A stretch of DNA of 64,000 nt from Flavisolibacter longurius (GTDB lineage: Bacteria; Bacteroidota; Bacteroidia; Chitinophagales; Chitinophagaceae). Positions 7,392 to 15,795 of the stretch are shown piece after piece (position 1 is the first letter of the stretch; the number at the start of each line of letters is the position of its first letter). The notes under the pieces were generated by a model, which saw nothing but the letters and a program-made list of their open reading frames with translations, ran no database searches and was not told the origin of the DNA. Made by a program: the position numbers and the translations under genes. The stretch covers positions 55,452 to 119,451 of the forward strand of contig JACJGO010000020.1 of NCBI GenBank assembly GCA_014163555.1. The letters are read 5' to 3'.

Positions 7392-10300
7392 TCAGAAACT
7401 AAGATTGATACCAAATGTGATGTTCCGTAAAACAGGGTACTGTGCACCGGTAACGGCAGCGTTGGCGCCATTGCCATCAATGTCGGAAACAGAAGAGACT
7501 TCTGGATCCCAACCCTGGAAATTGTGCCAGGTGTATAGGTTTTGTCCTTGTGCAAAGACCCGAAGGCCCTGAAGTTTCAGGCGGTTGAGCACTTGCTTTG
7601 GCAGTCTGTATGAAAGCATCACATTGCGCAGGCGCACATAATCACCTTTTTCCAGGAAGCGTGTGGTTTGCCCTTGTGTGGCTTCATCGATACGTGGAAA
7701 ATCAGTGATTTGTCCCGGAGTTTTCCAGGCCTGTAAAGCATTTCTGGAATAACCGGAGGTGGTGAATTGGTTAAACTCTACGTTGTAACGGCCCCCGTTA
7801 TAAATATAATTGCCATGGTTAAAAACAAAAAAGGCCGACAGTTCCAATCCTTTCCAGGCAAACGTGTTGGTTAAGCCGGCGTTGTGGGGCGCATCGCTAG
7901 GACCCAATACTACCAAATCGTTGGCATCATATACTTCTGTAATGGTTTTTCCGTCCGCTTTCAGGTATTGCGAGTTTCCGTTTTCCGGGTTCACACCGGC
8001 AAATTGCACCAGGTAAAAGCTGTTCAACGGGTTTCCTACCTGCAAGGCCTGGAAACTTCTATACAGTTGAAAATCCTGGTTGTCCGGCAGCGATTTAACG
8101 GTGTTTTTGTTATAGGCATAATTGGCGTCAACCGTCCACCGGAAGTCCTTCAGGTTCAAAACACGGAAAGAAAAGTTCAGCTCAATGCCTTTGTTTTCCA
8201 TGCTTCCGATATTGGCCAGGATGGTACCGTTACCACCGCTGGTCGCCGGAATGGTTGGCTGGAAATAAAGTCCTTTCGTTAAGCTGTTGTAGAGCTCCAC
8301 CGTACCGCGGATGCGGTTTTTGAACAACGCAAATTCAACACCTGCATTTACGGTTCTGCGGCGCTCCCAGGTAAGATCGACATTGCCAAGGCGATTGATC
8401 AGAAGTGTGCCTTGTCCGCCATAGGTGCCACGGGTATATTGCTGAACATACGGAAACTCGCCAATGCCCTGCTGATTACCCACTGAACCATAACTGGCTT
8501 TCAGCTTCAGATAATTGATCGCTTTTACATTGAAAAAGCCTTCTTCAGAAACAATCCAGCTGGCACCGGCAGAACCATACTGCGTCCAACGGTTGTTTGG
8601 ACTCAGGCGGGAAGAGCCATCCGTACGGCCGTTCAGCGAAAGAAAATAGCGGTTCTTAAAACTGTAATCAACTGTTCCCAAGTAAGACAGCAACGAACTG
8701 TTTTCGGGGAAGCCGCCGCCAACACCCGGGATGTAGCCATTTTCAGAAGTACCCATAACCAGGCCGGCCTCATTATCAAACGGCAGCAAAAGGCCAAAGC
8801 CCGTGTAGTTGAAACTGCGGCCGCTGGCCCTTACATATTCGGTAAAAAGGCTGGTTGTGAGGTTGTGTTGATTATCTGCACCCAGATTTGTTTTATACGT
8901 CAGGCTGTTGGTGATGGTGTAACGAAAGCGACGATCCAGGCTTCTTCCCAGTTCGCCTTCACCGCGGTAGTCTTGTCCGAACGCTCCATTTAGCATGGCT
9001 GCCTGCGTACCCCGTTTGGTAATCGCAAATGTTTCAAACTGTGAAAAGTCGCCACCTGTGTTGATACGATAGGTCAGGTTTTGCACCCAAGGAAATTTTA
9101 CCTCGGCAAAAATGTTTCCGATAGATTTCAACTGCCATCTTTTGTCGCCGTTTTCTTTCAATTCTTCTACCGGGTTTAACCAATAAGGAAACTGAACCGA
9201 GTTGGTATAGGCGCCATTGGCATCATAAACCGTTTCATATGGCAGGGCCCAAAGCACAGTGTTGAGGGGAGCATCAATGTAGGCATTGCCTTCAGAGGTA
9301 CCGATGAATTCGGACCAGCCGCCGGAAAGGTTCACCCCAAACCGCACATTGCGTTCGTTGTGCGCAAGATTCAGGCGACCGGTATAGCGCTTCAAACCGG
9401 TGTTTATGGTTACACCTTGTTCATCGTACATACCAAGCGAAGTATAAAACGTTGTGGTCTCATTTCCACCGCTGGCTGAAATCTGGTGCGATTGCAGACG
9501 GCTCTGGCGAAACACATAGTCGCTCCAGTTTGTATTGATCTTTTGTAGTTCTGCTACGTCGTCACTGCTCCAGCCCCAAGGGTTTCCGGCAATGTTCATT
9601 TCAAAATCCAGCTTTTCCCGGGTATTCATCATCTTCAGTTTGTTTTCCGGCAACCGCGAAAATCCAGCCTGGCCGTCGTATGCAAAACGCACCTTTCCGC
9701 TTCTTCCTTTCCGGGTAGTGACCACAATTACACCGTTTGCTCCGCGAGACCCGTAAATAGCAGTGGCAGCAGCGTCTTTTAACACGGTCACACTTTCAAA
9801 ATCACCCTGGTTCAACGTGCTAAAGTCGCCGGCTCTTGCTTCCACGCCATCAACAATATAAAGAGGCGTTACAGAGCCGTTTACTGAAGAACGGCCGCGG
9901 ATAATAACATCGGCATTACGACCTGGCTGCCCCGAACCGGTTTTCACGTTCAATCCCGGGGCCTGTCCTTGTAAGATCTGGTCAAAGGAGGCTACAGGCT
10001 GGGTTCTTACATCGTCTATCACAATGGTCGTGGCAGAACCAACATTCGACCGTCTGGAACGGGTGGTATACCCTGTTACAACCACTTCTGTCATCGGGTT
10101 GGCCCGCAAGCTAACGGTAACGATCATAGGCGATCCTTCAACAGGAACTTCTTTGGGTTCGATAGCAGTGCTTGTGATGATGGCAACATCACCGGTTTTG
10201 GCTTTGATGGAAAAATTGCCCTGCACATCGGCGGTGGCAAAGGTTTGCGTGCCCTTTACCTGGATGGTGGCAAAAGGCTGCGGTTCTCCATTTGGAGAAA

Positions 10301-10394
10301 GGATTCTTCCGGTGACAGTTTGCGCCTGGGCAAACACCACCAGAAACATCCCAAACATCAACATAAGAACTGTTCTGGTAATTTGATTCTTCAT
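7392..10394 (-). CDS. SusC/RagA family TonB-dependent outer membrane transporter
   Basis: About 1000 residues. It has a signal peptide ending FAQAQ, a carboxypeptidase-D-like regulatory domain (VTGRILSPNGEPQPFATIQV, about 30-95), the TonB-box region MTEVVVTGY, a plug domain with the family motif GSRGANGVIVVTT, and a long beta-barrel ending with aromatic residues. It imports ligands captured by SusD using TonB energy. An ATG at 10403 would add three residues; the one at 10394 is preferred because it starts the signal peptide. It is the first gene of the susC-susD operon. The barrel lacks obvious substrate clues. Confidence 0.96.
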   Translation of the reverse strand: MKNQITRTVLMLMFGMFLVVFAQAQTVTGRILSPNGEPQPFATIQVKGTQTFATADVQGNFSIKAKTGDVAIITSTAIEPKEVPVEGSPMIVTVSLRANPMTEVVVTGYTTRSRRSNVGSATTIVIDDVRTQPVASFDQILQGQAPGLNVKTGSGQPGRNADVIIRGRSSVNGSVTPLYIVDGVEARAGDFSTLNQGDFESVTVLKDAAATAIYGSRGANGVIVVTTRKGRSGKVRFAYDGQAGFSRLPENKLKMMNTREKLDFEMNIAGNPWGWSSDDVAELQKINTNWSDYVFRQSRLQSHQISASGGNETTTFYTSLGMYDEQGVTINTGLKRYTGRLNLAHNERNVRFGVNLSGGWSEFIGTSEGNAYIDAPLNTVLWALPYETVYDANGAYTNSVQFPYWLNPVEELKENGDKRWQLKSIGNIFAEVKFPWVQNLTYRINTGGDFSQFETFAITKRGTQAAMLNGAFGQDYRGEGELGRSLDRRFRYTITNSLTYKTNLGADNQHNLTTSLFTEYVRASGRSFNYTGFGLLLPFDNEAGLVMGTSENGYIPGVGGGFPENSSLLSYLGTVDYSFKNRYFLSLNGRTDGSSRLSPNNRWTQYGSAGASWIVSEEGFFNVKAINYLKLKASYGSVGNQQGIGEFPYVQQYTRGTYGGQGTLLINRLGNVDLTWERRRTVNAGVEFALFKNRIRGTVELYNSLTKGLYFQPTIPATSGGNGTILANIGSMENKGIELNFSFRVLNLKDFRWTVDANYAYNKNTVKSLPDNQDFQLYRSFQALQVGNPLNSFYLVQFAGVNPENGNSQYLKADGKTITEVYDANDLVVLGPSDAPHNAGLTNTFAWKGLELSAFFVFNHGNYIYNGGRYNVEFNQFTTSGYSRNALQAWKTPGQITDFPRIDEATQGQTTRFLEKGDYVRLRNVMLSYRLPKQVLNRLKLQGLRVFAQGQNLYTWHNFQGWDPEVSSVSDIDGNGANAAVTGAQYPVLRNITFGINLSF

Positions 10395-10798
10395 GATCTG
10401 CATTTGGTTTTAAAATTTATATTGGATGGCAACGAGTGTAAACTCGTCGGTACAGCAAAAAAACTTAGCAGTGAAAGCAAAGCTGCCTTTAGGGTAAGTT
10501 GGTTATTGGAAAAGCGTTAAGTGTTTGGATAAATAAATAGGGAATAACATGTGAGTGGCGAGAGCGAAGCTCATGGTGGTTTTTTCATTCGGTAATTGGA
10601 AAATTTTTACGGCGGCAAAAGTAACGGTGAGTAATGAGAGTGGACTAAACTTTCGGCCTATGCAAGGCCTTTATCGTTGAACCTCTAACCACTTTTCCGT
10701 AAACAAAAGCAACTAAGTGGATTCCCTTTTTTTTACTACGGATAATTACCGATTATTGTTAATGTGCAATATTATCTTCGTCACCTTACGTTCAAATG
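10395..10798 (-). promoter_or_regulatory. Leader and promoter region of susC
   Basis: About 400 bp without a gene. On the minus strand TACTTTTG (10616-10623) matches the -7 consensus TAnnTTTG, with a TTTA about 22 bp upstream as a poor -33. This would give a long 5' leader of roughly 210 bases. A CCACTT ... AAGTGG inverted repeat lies at about 10690-10720. No anti-sigma/sigma pair or two-component sensor adjoins this Sus pair. Confidence 0.35.
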
Positions 10799-10829
10799 AA
10801 AAAGGCTGTCTAGTTAAGACAGCCTTTTT
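10799..10829 (-). terminator. Intrinsic terminator of the RNase G/E gene
   Basis: Perfect 12-bp arms AAAAAGGCTGTC / GACAGCCTTTTT around a 7-base loop. The minus-strand reading ends in T residues. It lies just past the ribonuclease stop. Confidence 0.85.
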
Positions 10830-10847
10830 CTGATTGCGGTTTCCTTC

Positions 10848-12401
10848 TTACAGTTTTATCTCGTCTCCGTTTTCGTCGAAGAATTTGAACTCAGTGAGGT
10901 GGTAGCCTGTATCGGATACGGCTGTAATCTTTTTGCCAAATTTGCGCTTCCATTTGGCCACTTTGGTAGCCCAGAAAAAGCCTTTGGTAAGATAGGCATA
11001 CAAGATCGGATGCGTAACGATGGTCAGTTCTTTGTGGTTGTGGGTAAAGAGGTAGCTGAGGTTTTTTTCAATCTCGTCTTCCAGAAGGAGGGTGGATGAA
11101 ATTTTTCCGGTGCCATTACAAGTCGGACAAACTTCCTGCGTGTTGATGTTCATTTCCGGCTTCATGCGCTGCCGGGTAATCTGCATCAGGCCAAACTTTG
11201 AAATGGGAAGCACGGCATGCTTGGCCCGGTCGGGCTGCATGAACTTTTCCATGGCTTCCATCAGCTTCTTTTTGTTATCCGGAAGCTTCATATCGATAAA
11301 GTCCACCACGATGATTCCGCCGATATCACGCAGGCGCAACTGGCGGGCAATTTCTTCGGCCGCTTCCAGGTTGGTTTCCAGGGCATTTTGCTCCTGGTTA
11401 TTGCTGACGCTTTTGTAACCGCTGTTTACGTCAATCACATGCAGGGCCTCTGTGTGCTCGATGATAATATACGCACCGCTGTTCAGGTTTACCGTTTTGC
11501 CAAACGACGATTTGATTTGTTTGGTGACGCCAAACTGGTCAAATATATGCGTACCGTTTTGGTGCAGCGTAACAATATCGGCCTTCTCCGGCGCTACTTT
11601 CTGAATGTAAGTTTTGGAGTCGGTGTAAATGTTTTTGTCGTTGGTGATAATGCGGTTGAAATCTTCGTTGAGCAGGTCGCGGAGGATAGAAGCCGTCTTG
11701 GTTTGCTCACTCAGGATTTTTGTGGGGGGCACAGCTCCCTTCAGGTTGTCCTGGATGGACTTCCACATAGCGGTGAGTTCCGAGAGGTCTTCGTGCAGTT
11801 CGGCTGTGTTTTTTCCTTCGGCGGCGGTGCGAACAATCACACCAAAATTTTTCTGCTTGATGGATTCCACGATCCGCTGCAGCCGCTTGCGCTCTTCCGA
11901 CGAATGAATTTTGCGGGAAACTGCTACGATGTCGTTAAACGGTGTGAGCACCACAAAACGTCCGGGAAGGGAGATCTCGCAACTCAGGCGCGGGCCTTTG
12001 TTGGCGATGGGTTCTTTTAAGATCTGAACCAAAATGTTAGGCTTGCCATTGAGAACTTCGTTGATCTTACCCGTTTTAATGATTTCCGGTTCCACTTGAA
12101 AGGTTCCGAAATCCATGCCACCCGGTGTTTTGTCGTTGATGGCCTGCTGGGTAAATTTCAGGAGCGACCGTGCATAGGGACTAAGGTCGGTATAGTGTAA
12201 AAAGGCATCTTTATCAAAGCCTACATCCACGAAGGCCGCATTCAGGCCGGGGATCAGTTTTTTTACCTTTCCCAGGTACAAGTCGCCTACAGCAAAACGT
12301 GCATCGGTTTTTTCGCTGTGCAACTCCACCAGTTTTTTTTCTTCTAATAACGCAATTTCCACACCCGACGAAGTGGAGTTAATGATCAATTCCTTATTCA
12401 C
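10848..12401 (-). CDS. rng: Ribonuclease E/G family endoribonuclease
   Basis: 517 residues, close to RNase G length with no long RNase E scaffold tail. An S1 RNA-binding domain covers about 35-125 (VGDLYLGKVKKLIPGLNAAFVDVG). The catalytic DNase-I-like part carries HVIDVNSG and GIIVVDFIDMK, which hold the metal-binding aspartates, and the zinc-link CPTCNGTGK lies near residue 425. The enzyme cuts single-stranded AU-rich RNA in mRNA decay and rRNA maturation. The gene follows the HU / TPR / small ribosomal protein cluster on the same strand, separated from it by a terminator. Confidence 0.95.
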   Translation of the reverse strand: MNKELIINSTSSGVEIALLEEKKLVELHSEKTDARFAVGDLYLGKVKKLIPGLNAAFVDVGFDKDAFLHYTDLSPYARSLLKFTQQAINDKTPGGMDFGTFQVEPEIIKTGKINEVLNGKPNILVQILKEPIANKGPRLSCEISLPGRFVVLTPFNDIVAVSRKIHSSEERKRLQRIVESIKQKNFGVIVRTAAEGKNTAELHEDLSELTAMWKSIQDNLKGAVPPTKILSEQTKTASILRDLLNEDFNRIITNDKNIYTDSKTYIQKVAPEKADIVTLHQNGTHIFDQFGVTKQIKSSFGKTVNLNSGAYIIIEHTEALHVIDVNSGYKSVSNNQEQNALETNLEAAEEIARQLRLRDIGGIIVVDFIDMKLPDNKKKLMEAMEKFMQPDRAKHAVLPISKFGLMQITRQRMKPEMNINTQEVCPTCNGTGKISSTLLLEDEIEKNLSYLFTHNHKELTIVTHPILYAYLTKGFFWATKVAKWKRKFGKKITAVSDTGYHLTEFKFFDENGDEIKL

Positions 12402-12549
12402 ATTACAATGTCTTTAATAATACAGGTGTACGTAAAAATACAGGCTAAGCGCTTGTTACCGTTTGCTGAAGTTGATGGACTGAAGGAATTGGGAGAGGCA
12501 AATTGATGGGAACTGCAATCGGTAAGAGAAAGGCATCGCCAAAAAGGAT

Positions 12550-12580
12550 AACCGGAAGCTTCCGTTGGAGGCTTCCGGTT
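12550..12580 (-). terminator. Terminator after the 30-residue basic protein gene
   Basis: Arms AACCGGAAGC / GCTTCCGGTT. On the minus strand the hairpin is followed by ATCCTTTTT. It separates the HU-TPR-small protein unit from rng. Confidence 0.75.
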
Positions 12581-12592
12581 TATCTTGAGAAC

Positions 12593-12685
12593 CTATTTAC
12601 GTTTTTTATGACGGTTCTTGCGTAATCTTTTTTTGCGTTTATGCGTCGCTATCTTATGACGTTTTCTTTTTTTACCACAAGGCAT
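12593..12685 (-). CDS. 30-residue basic protein, AURKAIP1/COX24 (mS38/bS22-like) family
   Basis: The reading frame encodes MPCGKKRKRHKIATHKRK and continues with more Lys/Arg to a TAG stop, 30 residues in all with more than half Lys, Arg or His. This is the pattern of the AURKAIP1/COX24-domain proteins known in Bacteroidota, related to mitochondrial mS38 and mycobacterial bS22 at the decoding side of the small ribosomal subunit. It starts 13 bp after the TPR gene stop and is probably co-transcribed with it. It is easily missed because of its length. Confidence 0.85.
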   Translation of the reverse strand: MPCGKKRKRHKIATHKRKKRLRKNRHKKRK

Positions 12686-12698
12686 AGTCTGAAAGAAT

Positions 12699-13574
12699 TT
12701 ATTTATTGTTTTTTAAATCAGATACACGTTTTTCAATTTCCTTTTTTATTTCTGGATTGACCACATGCGGAAGCGCCTGCCGGTAAGCTTTGGCGGCGTC
12801 TTCTTTGTGTCCCATCCGTTCGTAGGTATCGGCCAGTAACAGGATGGCCTGCAGGCTGGCGGGCTGAAGGCGAATCACGGTTTTCAACCGCTCGATCGCT
12901 TTGTCCAGTTGTCCCGACATCAGGCTCGCTTCTGCCAGCGTAAGCTGGGCATAAGCGTTGGTTGAATCCTTCTCCACCACTTCTCTTATCAGGGAGATTC
13001 CTTTCATCGGTTCGTGACCGCTGTAAAGGATGGTGGCGCCAAGGCCTACTTTCGCTGAATCATTTTTCGGATTCAGTTTCAAAGAACGTTCAAACAAATC
13101 GGTTGCCTGATCAGATTCCCAATGCTTCATGCGATGGTCCTGTTCACGGCCCAATGCTTCCAAAAATAAACGGGCAGCAAAGGAAAGGGATTTTTCGGAA
13201 TTTTCCAACCGGGCAGCTTCGGCAGTATAATATGCATACGGGTACCAAGCCATGGGTGTAAAGGCCCTGGCGCTGTCGGCCCAAAAGCGGGCCAGTTGGT
13301 GCATGAGGTGTAATTTCTGATCGGATACAGCACCGCGGGTAATGCTGTTTTCGAGTTGGGCCAGCCGGCTAACCTGTGTCTGTGGCAACGACTTTTTGGC
13401 ATAAAAAAGCACACTATCAGTGGAGAGGCCTTCATCGCTATGTCCTGCCTCGGCTGGAGCAGGAGCCGAAGATTTTGCTTTTCTTTCACCAAAAAGCTGT
13501 CCCTGCGTTGCTGCAAATAGGCCTATAACAATTAAAACGGCTACTGAAAGTGTGATCCACTGGGGCTTGTTCAT
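12699..13574 (-). CDS. Membrane-anchored tetratricopeptide repeat protein
   Basis: 291 residues. One membrane helix near the N-terminus (about 6-24) is followed by a linker rich in Ala, Pro and Ser, then helical TPR units. The clearest run from about 165 to 275 (LNPKNDSAKVGLGATILYSG, AYAQLTLAEASLMSGQ, QAILLLADTYERMGHKEDAAK). TPRs scaffold protein complexes; the partner is unknown. The gene lies between HU and the small ribosomal-type protein, and this HU-TPR-rng neighbourhood is common in the phylum, from memory. It is probably periplasmic. Confidence 0.8.
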   Translation of the reverse strand: MNKPQWITLSVAVLIVIGLFAATQGQLFGERKAKSSAPAPAEAGHSDEGLSTDSVLFYAKKSLPQTQVSRLAQLENSITRGAVSDQKLHLMHQLARFWADSARAFTPMAWYPYAYYTAEAARLENSEKSLSFAARLFLEALGREQDHRMKHWESDQATDLFERSLKLNPKNDSAKVGLGATILYSGHEPMKGISLIREVVEKDSTNAYAQLTLAEASLMSGQLDKAIERLKTVIRLQPASLQAILLLADTYERMGHKEDAAKAYRQALPHVVNPEIKKEIEKRVSDLKNNK

Positions 13575-13614
13575 ACATTTACCACTCTCCGGCTAGATGG
13601 AAAGAGCGGCAAAG

Positions 13615-13905
13615 TTACTCTACGACAGTGGTTTTTTTCACGTCGGCGACAAACTCTTTGGCCGGCTTAAAGGCAGGGATGTGGTGTTCGGGAATGTGAA
13701 CGGCCACATTCTTTTTGATGTTACGACCAATTTTGGCAGCCCGCTTTTTGGTAATGAACGAACCAAAACCACGGATGTAGATGTTTTCACCCGCAGAAAG
13801 GCTTTCTTTGATTTCGCGGAAAGCGGTTTCCAGCGTCATTAATACATCCACCTTGGGAATGCCTGTCTTTTCTGAGATTTTGTTGACTAAGTCTGCTTTT
13901 CTCAT
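13615..13905 (-). CDS. HU family DNA-binding protein
   Basis: 96 residues from ATG 13905. The frame stays open further upstream, but MRKADLVNKI is the standard HU start, and a promoter lies just before it. The hallmark motif GFGSFITKKRAAKIGRN is near 45-62, and the DNA-intercalating Pro is in the arm that follows. HU bends DNA and shapes the nucleoid. It is divergent from mutY and heads the unit with the TPR and small basic protein genes. Confidence 0.95.
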   Translation of the reverse strand: MRKADLVNKISEKTGIPKVDVLMTLETAFREIKESLSAGENIYIRGFGSFITKKRAAKIGRNIKKNVAVHIPEHHIPAFKPAKEFVADVKKTTVVE

Positions 13906-13930
13906 AGCGATTTCTTTTGCGTATTGAGCA

Positions 13931-13961
13931 ACAATATAACGTAAAAAAAGTTGTGTGTCAA
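13931..13961 (-). promoter_or_regulatory. Promoter of the HU gene
   Basis: On the minus strand TTGACA is followed, 20 bp after the TTG, by TATATTGT, close to the Bacteroidota TTG-N(19-21)-TAnnTTTG pattern. The leader would be about 20 bases. Confidence 0.5.
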
Positions 13962-14004
13962 TAGAATAGACAAATTCTTGCCCTAAATTAGGGTTTTTGC
14001 CCAA

Positions 14005-15099
14005 ATGAAAAAACAAAGGATTGAAAAAGAAGAGATTAGAAATGAGCAAAGAGGAATTGACTTTGCCCGGGAACTGCTGCACTGGAACCGCTACGAGAAC
14101 AACCGCACCATGCCCTGGAAAGGAGAAAAAGACCCTTATAAAATATGGTTAAGCGAAGTGATATTGCAACAAACCAGGGTAGAGCAAGGGCTTAAATATT
14201 ATCAAAACTTTATACACACCTTTCCAGATATACATGCTCTTGCTGCGGCACCGGAAGAAAGTATTTTCAAGCTTTGGGAAGGCCTTGGCTATTATTCACG
14301 TTGTCGTAACCTCATCCATACAGCCAAGTATATCTCCCAAAATCTAAATGGTCAATTCCCGCAGCGCTACGAAGATATCCTGGAGCTGAAAGGCATTGGT
14401 GCCTACACGGCTGCCGCCATTGCCTCCTTTGCGTATAATACGCCGTATGCGGTACTGGATGGCAATGTTTTCCGTGTACTTTCCCGCATTTTCGATAAAG
14501 AAGTGCCTGTAGACTCCACAGGGGGAAAAAAAGAATTTACAATGTTGGCCCAGGCTGTTCTTCCGCCAAAAAAAGCAGGGGAGTATAACCAGGCCATTAT
14601 GGATTTTGGCGCCACCGTCTGCAAACCTTTTCCGCTTTGCAATGCATGTTTTTTTAACCATGCCTGTCTTGCTTACCTTACCGGCAAGCAGCAACTGTTG
14701 CCGGTAAAGGAAAAAAAAGCTACCCTGAAAAAACGATGGTTGAATTATTTTTTTGTGCAGTGTGGCAGCGACGTACTGATTCAGCAACGGTTGGGGAAAG
14801 ATATCTGGCAGGGCTTACACCAGGCCTTTTTAATTGAAACCGAAAAAAGTTTTTCCACCCAAGCGCTGCAGCAACTATTTGTGCAGCAATCCGGCATAAA
14901 AAACTATACAATACTTTCCGACTGGAAAAAGAAGCAGGCTCTTTCGCATCAGAGCATTTGTTTCCACTTACTGCATGTGAGGGTTACACGTAAAAAGAAC
15001 GTGGAAGGATATCGGTGGATTCCTGTTACAAAAGTTGGGCAACTGGCCTTTCCCAGAACCCTGCAGGAAGCTGTGGAACGACTGTTTTCAGCAGAATAA
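14005..15099 (+). CDS. mutY: A/G-specific adenine glycosylase MutY
   Basis: 364 residues. It removes adenine mispaired with 8-oxoguanine. Visible features are the catalytic Glu51 in SEVILQQTRV, a helix-hairpin-helix LKGIGAYTAAAI near 128-140, the catalytic Asp152 in VLDGNVFRVLSR, an Fe-S cluster motif with Cys206, Cys212, Cys215 and Cys221, and a C-terminal NUDIX-like domain that recognises 8-oxoG. The first cysteine spacing is C-X5-C, one residue shorter than the usual C-X6-C. The mutY, ssb, gldE, gldD order on the plus strand is a known Bacteroidota synteny. Confidence 0.95.
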   Translation: MKKQRIEKEEIRNEQRGIDFARELLHWNRYENNRTMPWKGEKDPYKIWLSEVILQQTRVEQGLKYYQNFIHTFPDIHALAAAPEESIFKLWEGLGYYSRCRNLIHTAKYISQNLNGQFPQRYEDILELKGIGAYTAAAIASFAYNTPYAVLDGNVFRVLSRIFDKEVPVDSTGGKKEFTMLAQAVLPPKKAGEYNQAIMDFGATVCKPFPLCNACFFNHACLAYLTGKQQLLPVKEKKATLKKRWLNYFFVQCGSDVLIQQRLGKDIWQGLHQAFLIETEKSFSTQALQQLFVQQSGIKNYTILSDWKKKQALSHQSICFHLLHVRVTRKKNVEGYRWIPVTKVGQLAFPRTLQEAVERLFSAE

Positions 15100-15257
15100 T
15101 TCGTGTAACAACAGATATAGCTTGCTGATTGCCAGCGGCTCAAGAAAGAGAGATAAAAACAGTGTGGGGTATGCTGGCAGAAAATTTGATTATATTTTTT
15201 TAAATTTACAGGTAGGCATAGTTAGACAGATTCAATTATCAGCAAAATTGTAATTGT

Positions 15258-15710
15258 ATGAGAGGCGTAAACAGAGTGATGCTCATTGGCAATTTAGGTA
15301 AGGACCCGGACATGCAGTACCTTGAAGGAAACATCGGGGTTGCAAAATTTCCACTGGCAACAACCGAAACATTTAAGGATCGTTCAGGCAAATTGGTTTC
15401 GCAAACAGAATGGCATACCGTGGTGCTGTGGCGTGGCCTAGCCGAACTGGCGCAAAAGTACCTGCACAAAGGAAGCCTGGTGTACATTGAAGGCCGCCTG
15501 CGTACCCGCAGTTGGGAAGACAAAGAAGGAAACCGCAAGTTTGCTACCGAAGTGGTGGGTGACAACCTGATCATGCTGGACAAACGCACCGATGGCAATA
15601 TACATGCTACGCCTGGTGCAACCACCCAAAGTGATACCAATATGGAAAGTTTTCCGGGCTCTGATTTACCTCTGGGCGACGAAGGCGATGTGCCGATTGA
15701 CAAATGGTAA
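15258..15710 (+). CDS. ssb: Single-stranded DNA-binding protein
   Basis: 150 residues with the SSB start MRGVNRVMLIGNLGKDPD, an OB-fold of about 105 residues (QTEWHTVVLWRGLAE, GSLVYIEGRLRTRSWED) and an acidic tail. The tail ends IDKW rather than the Proteobacterial DIPF, but it keeps an acidic, hydrophobic end (DVPIDKW) suited to partner binding. It lies between mutY and gldE. Confidence 0.95.
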   Translation: MRGVNRVMLIGNLGKDPDMQYLEGNIGVAKFPLATTETFKDRSGKLVSQTEWHTVVLWRGLAELAQKYLHKGSLVYIEGRLRTRSWEDKEGNRKFATEVVGDNLIMLDKRTDGNIHATPGATTQSDTNMESFPGSDLPLGDEGDVPIDKW

Positions 15711-15744
15711 ACCTTATTTTTATACCATAAAGGAAGTTTTGAGG

Positions 15745-15779
15745 GGCAGGCCATTGACCTGCCTTTCGCCTTATTTTTG
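15745..15779 (+). promoter_or_regulatory. Weak terminator-like hairpin and candidate gldE promoter
   Basis: GGCAGG / CCTGCC (15745-15763) followed by a T-rich stretch could attenuate transcription from ssb. TATTTTTG at 15772-15779 matches TAnnTTTG exactly, 17 bp before the gldE start; the -33 position has no TTG at the expected spacing. Confidence 0.4.
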
Positions 15780-15795
15780 AACCAAAATAAATGCT

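Noticed and set aside
11217..12020. Long open frame on the plus strand inside the RNase G/E gene
   Set aside because: It is antisense to conserved catalytic codons, has no recognisable domain and no promoter.
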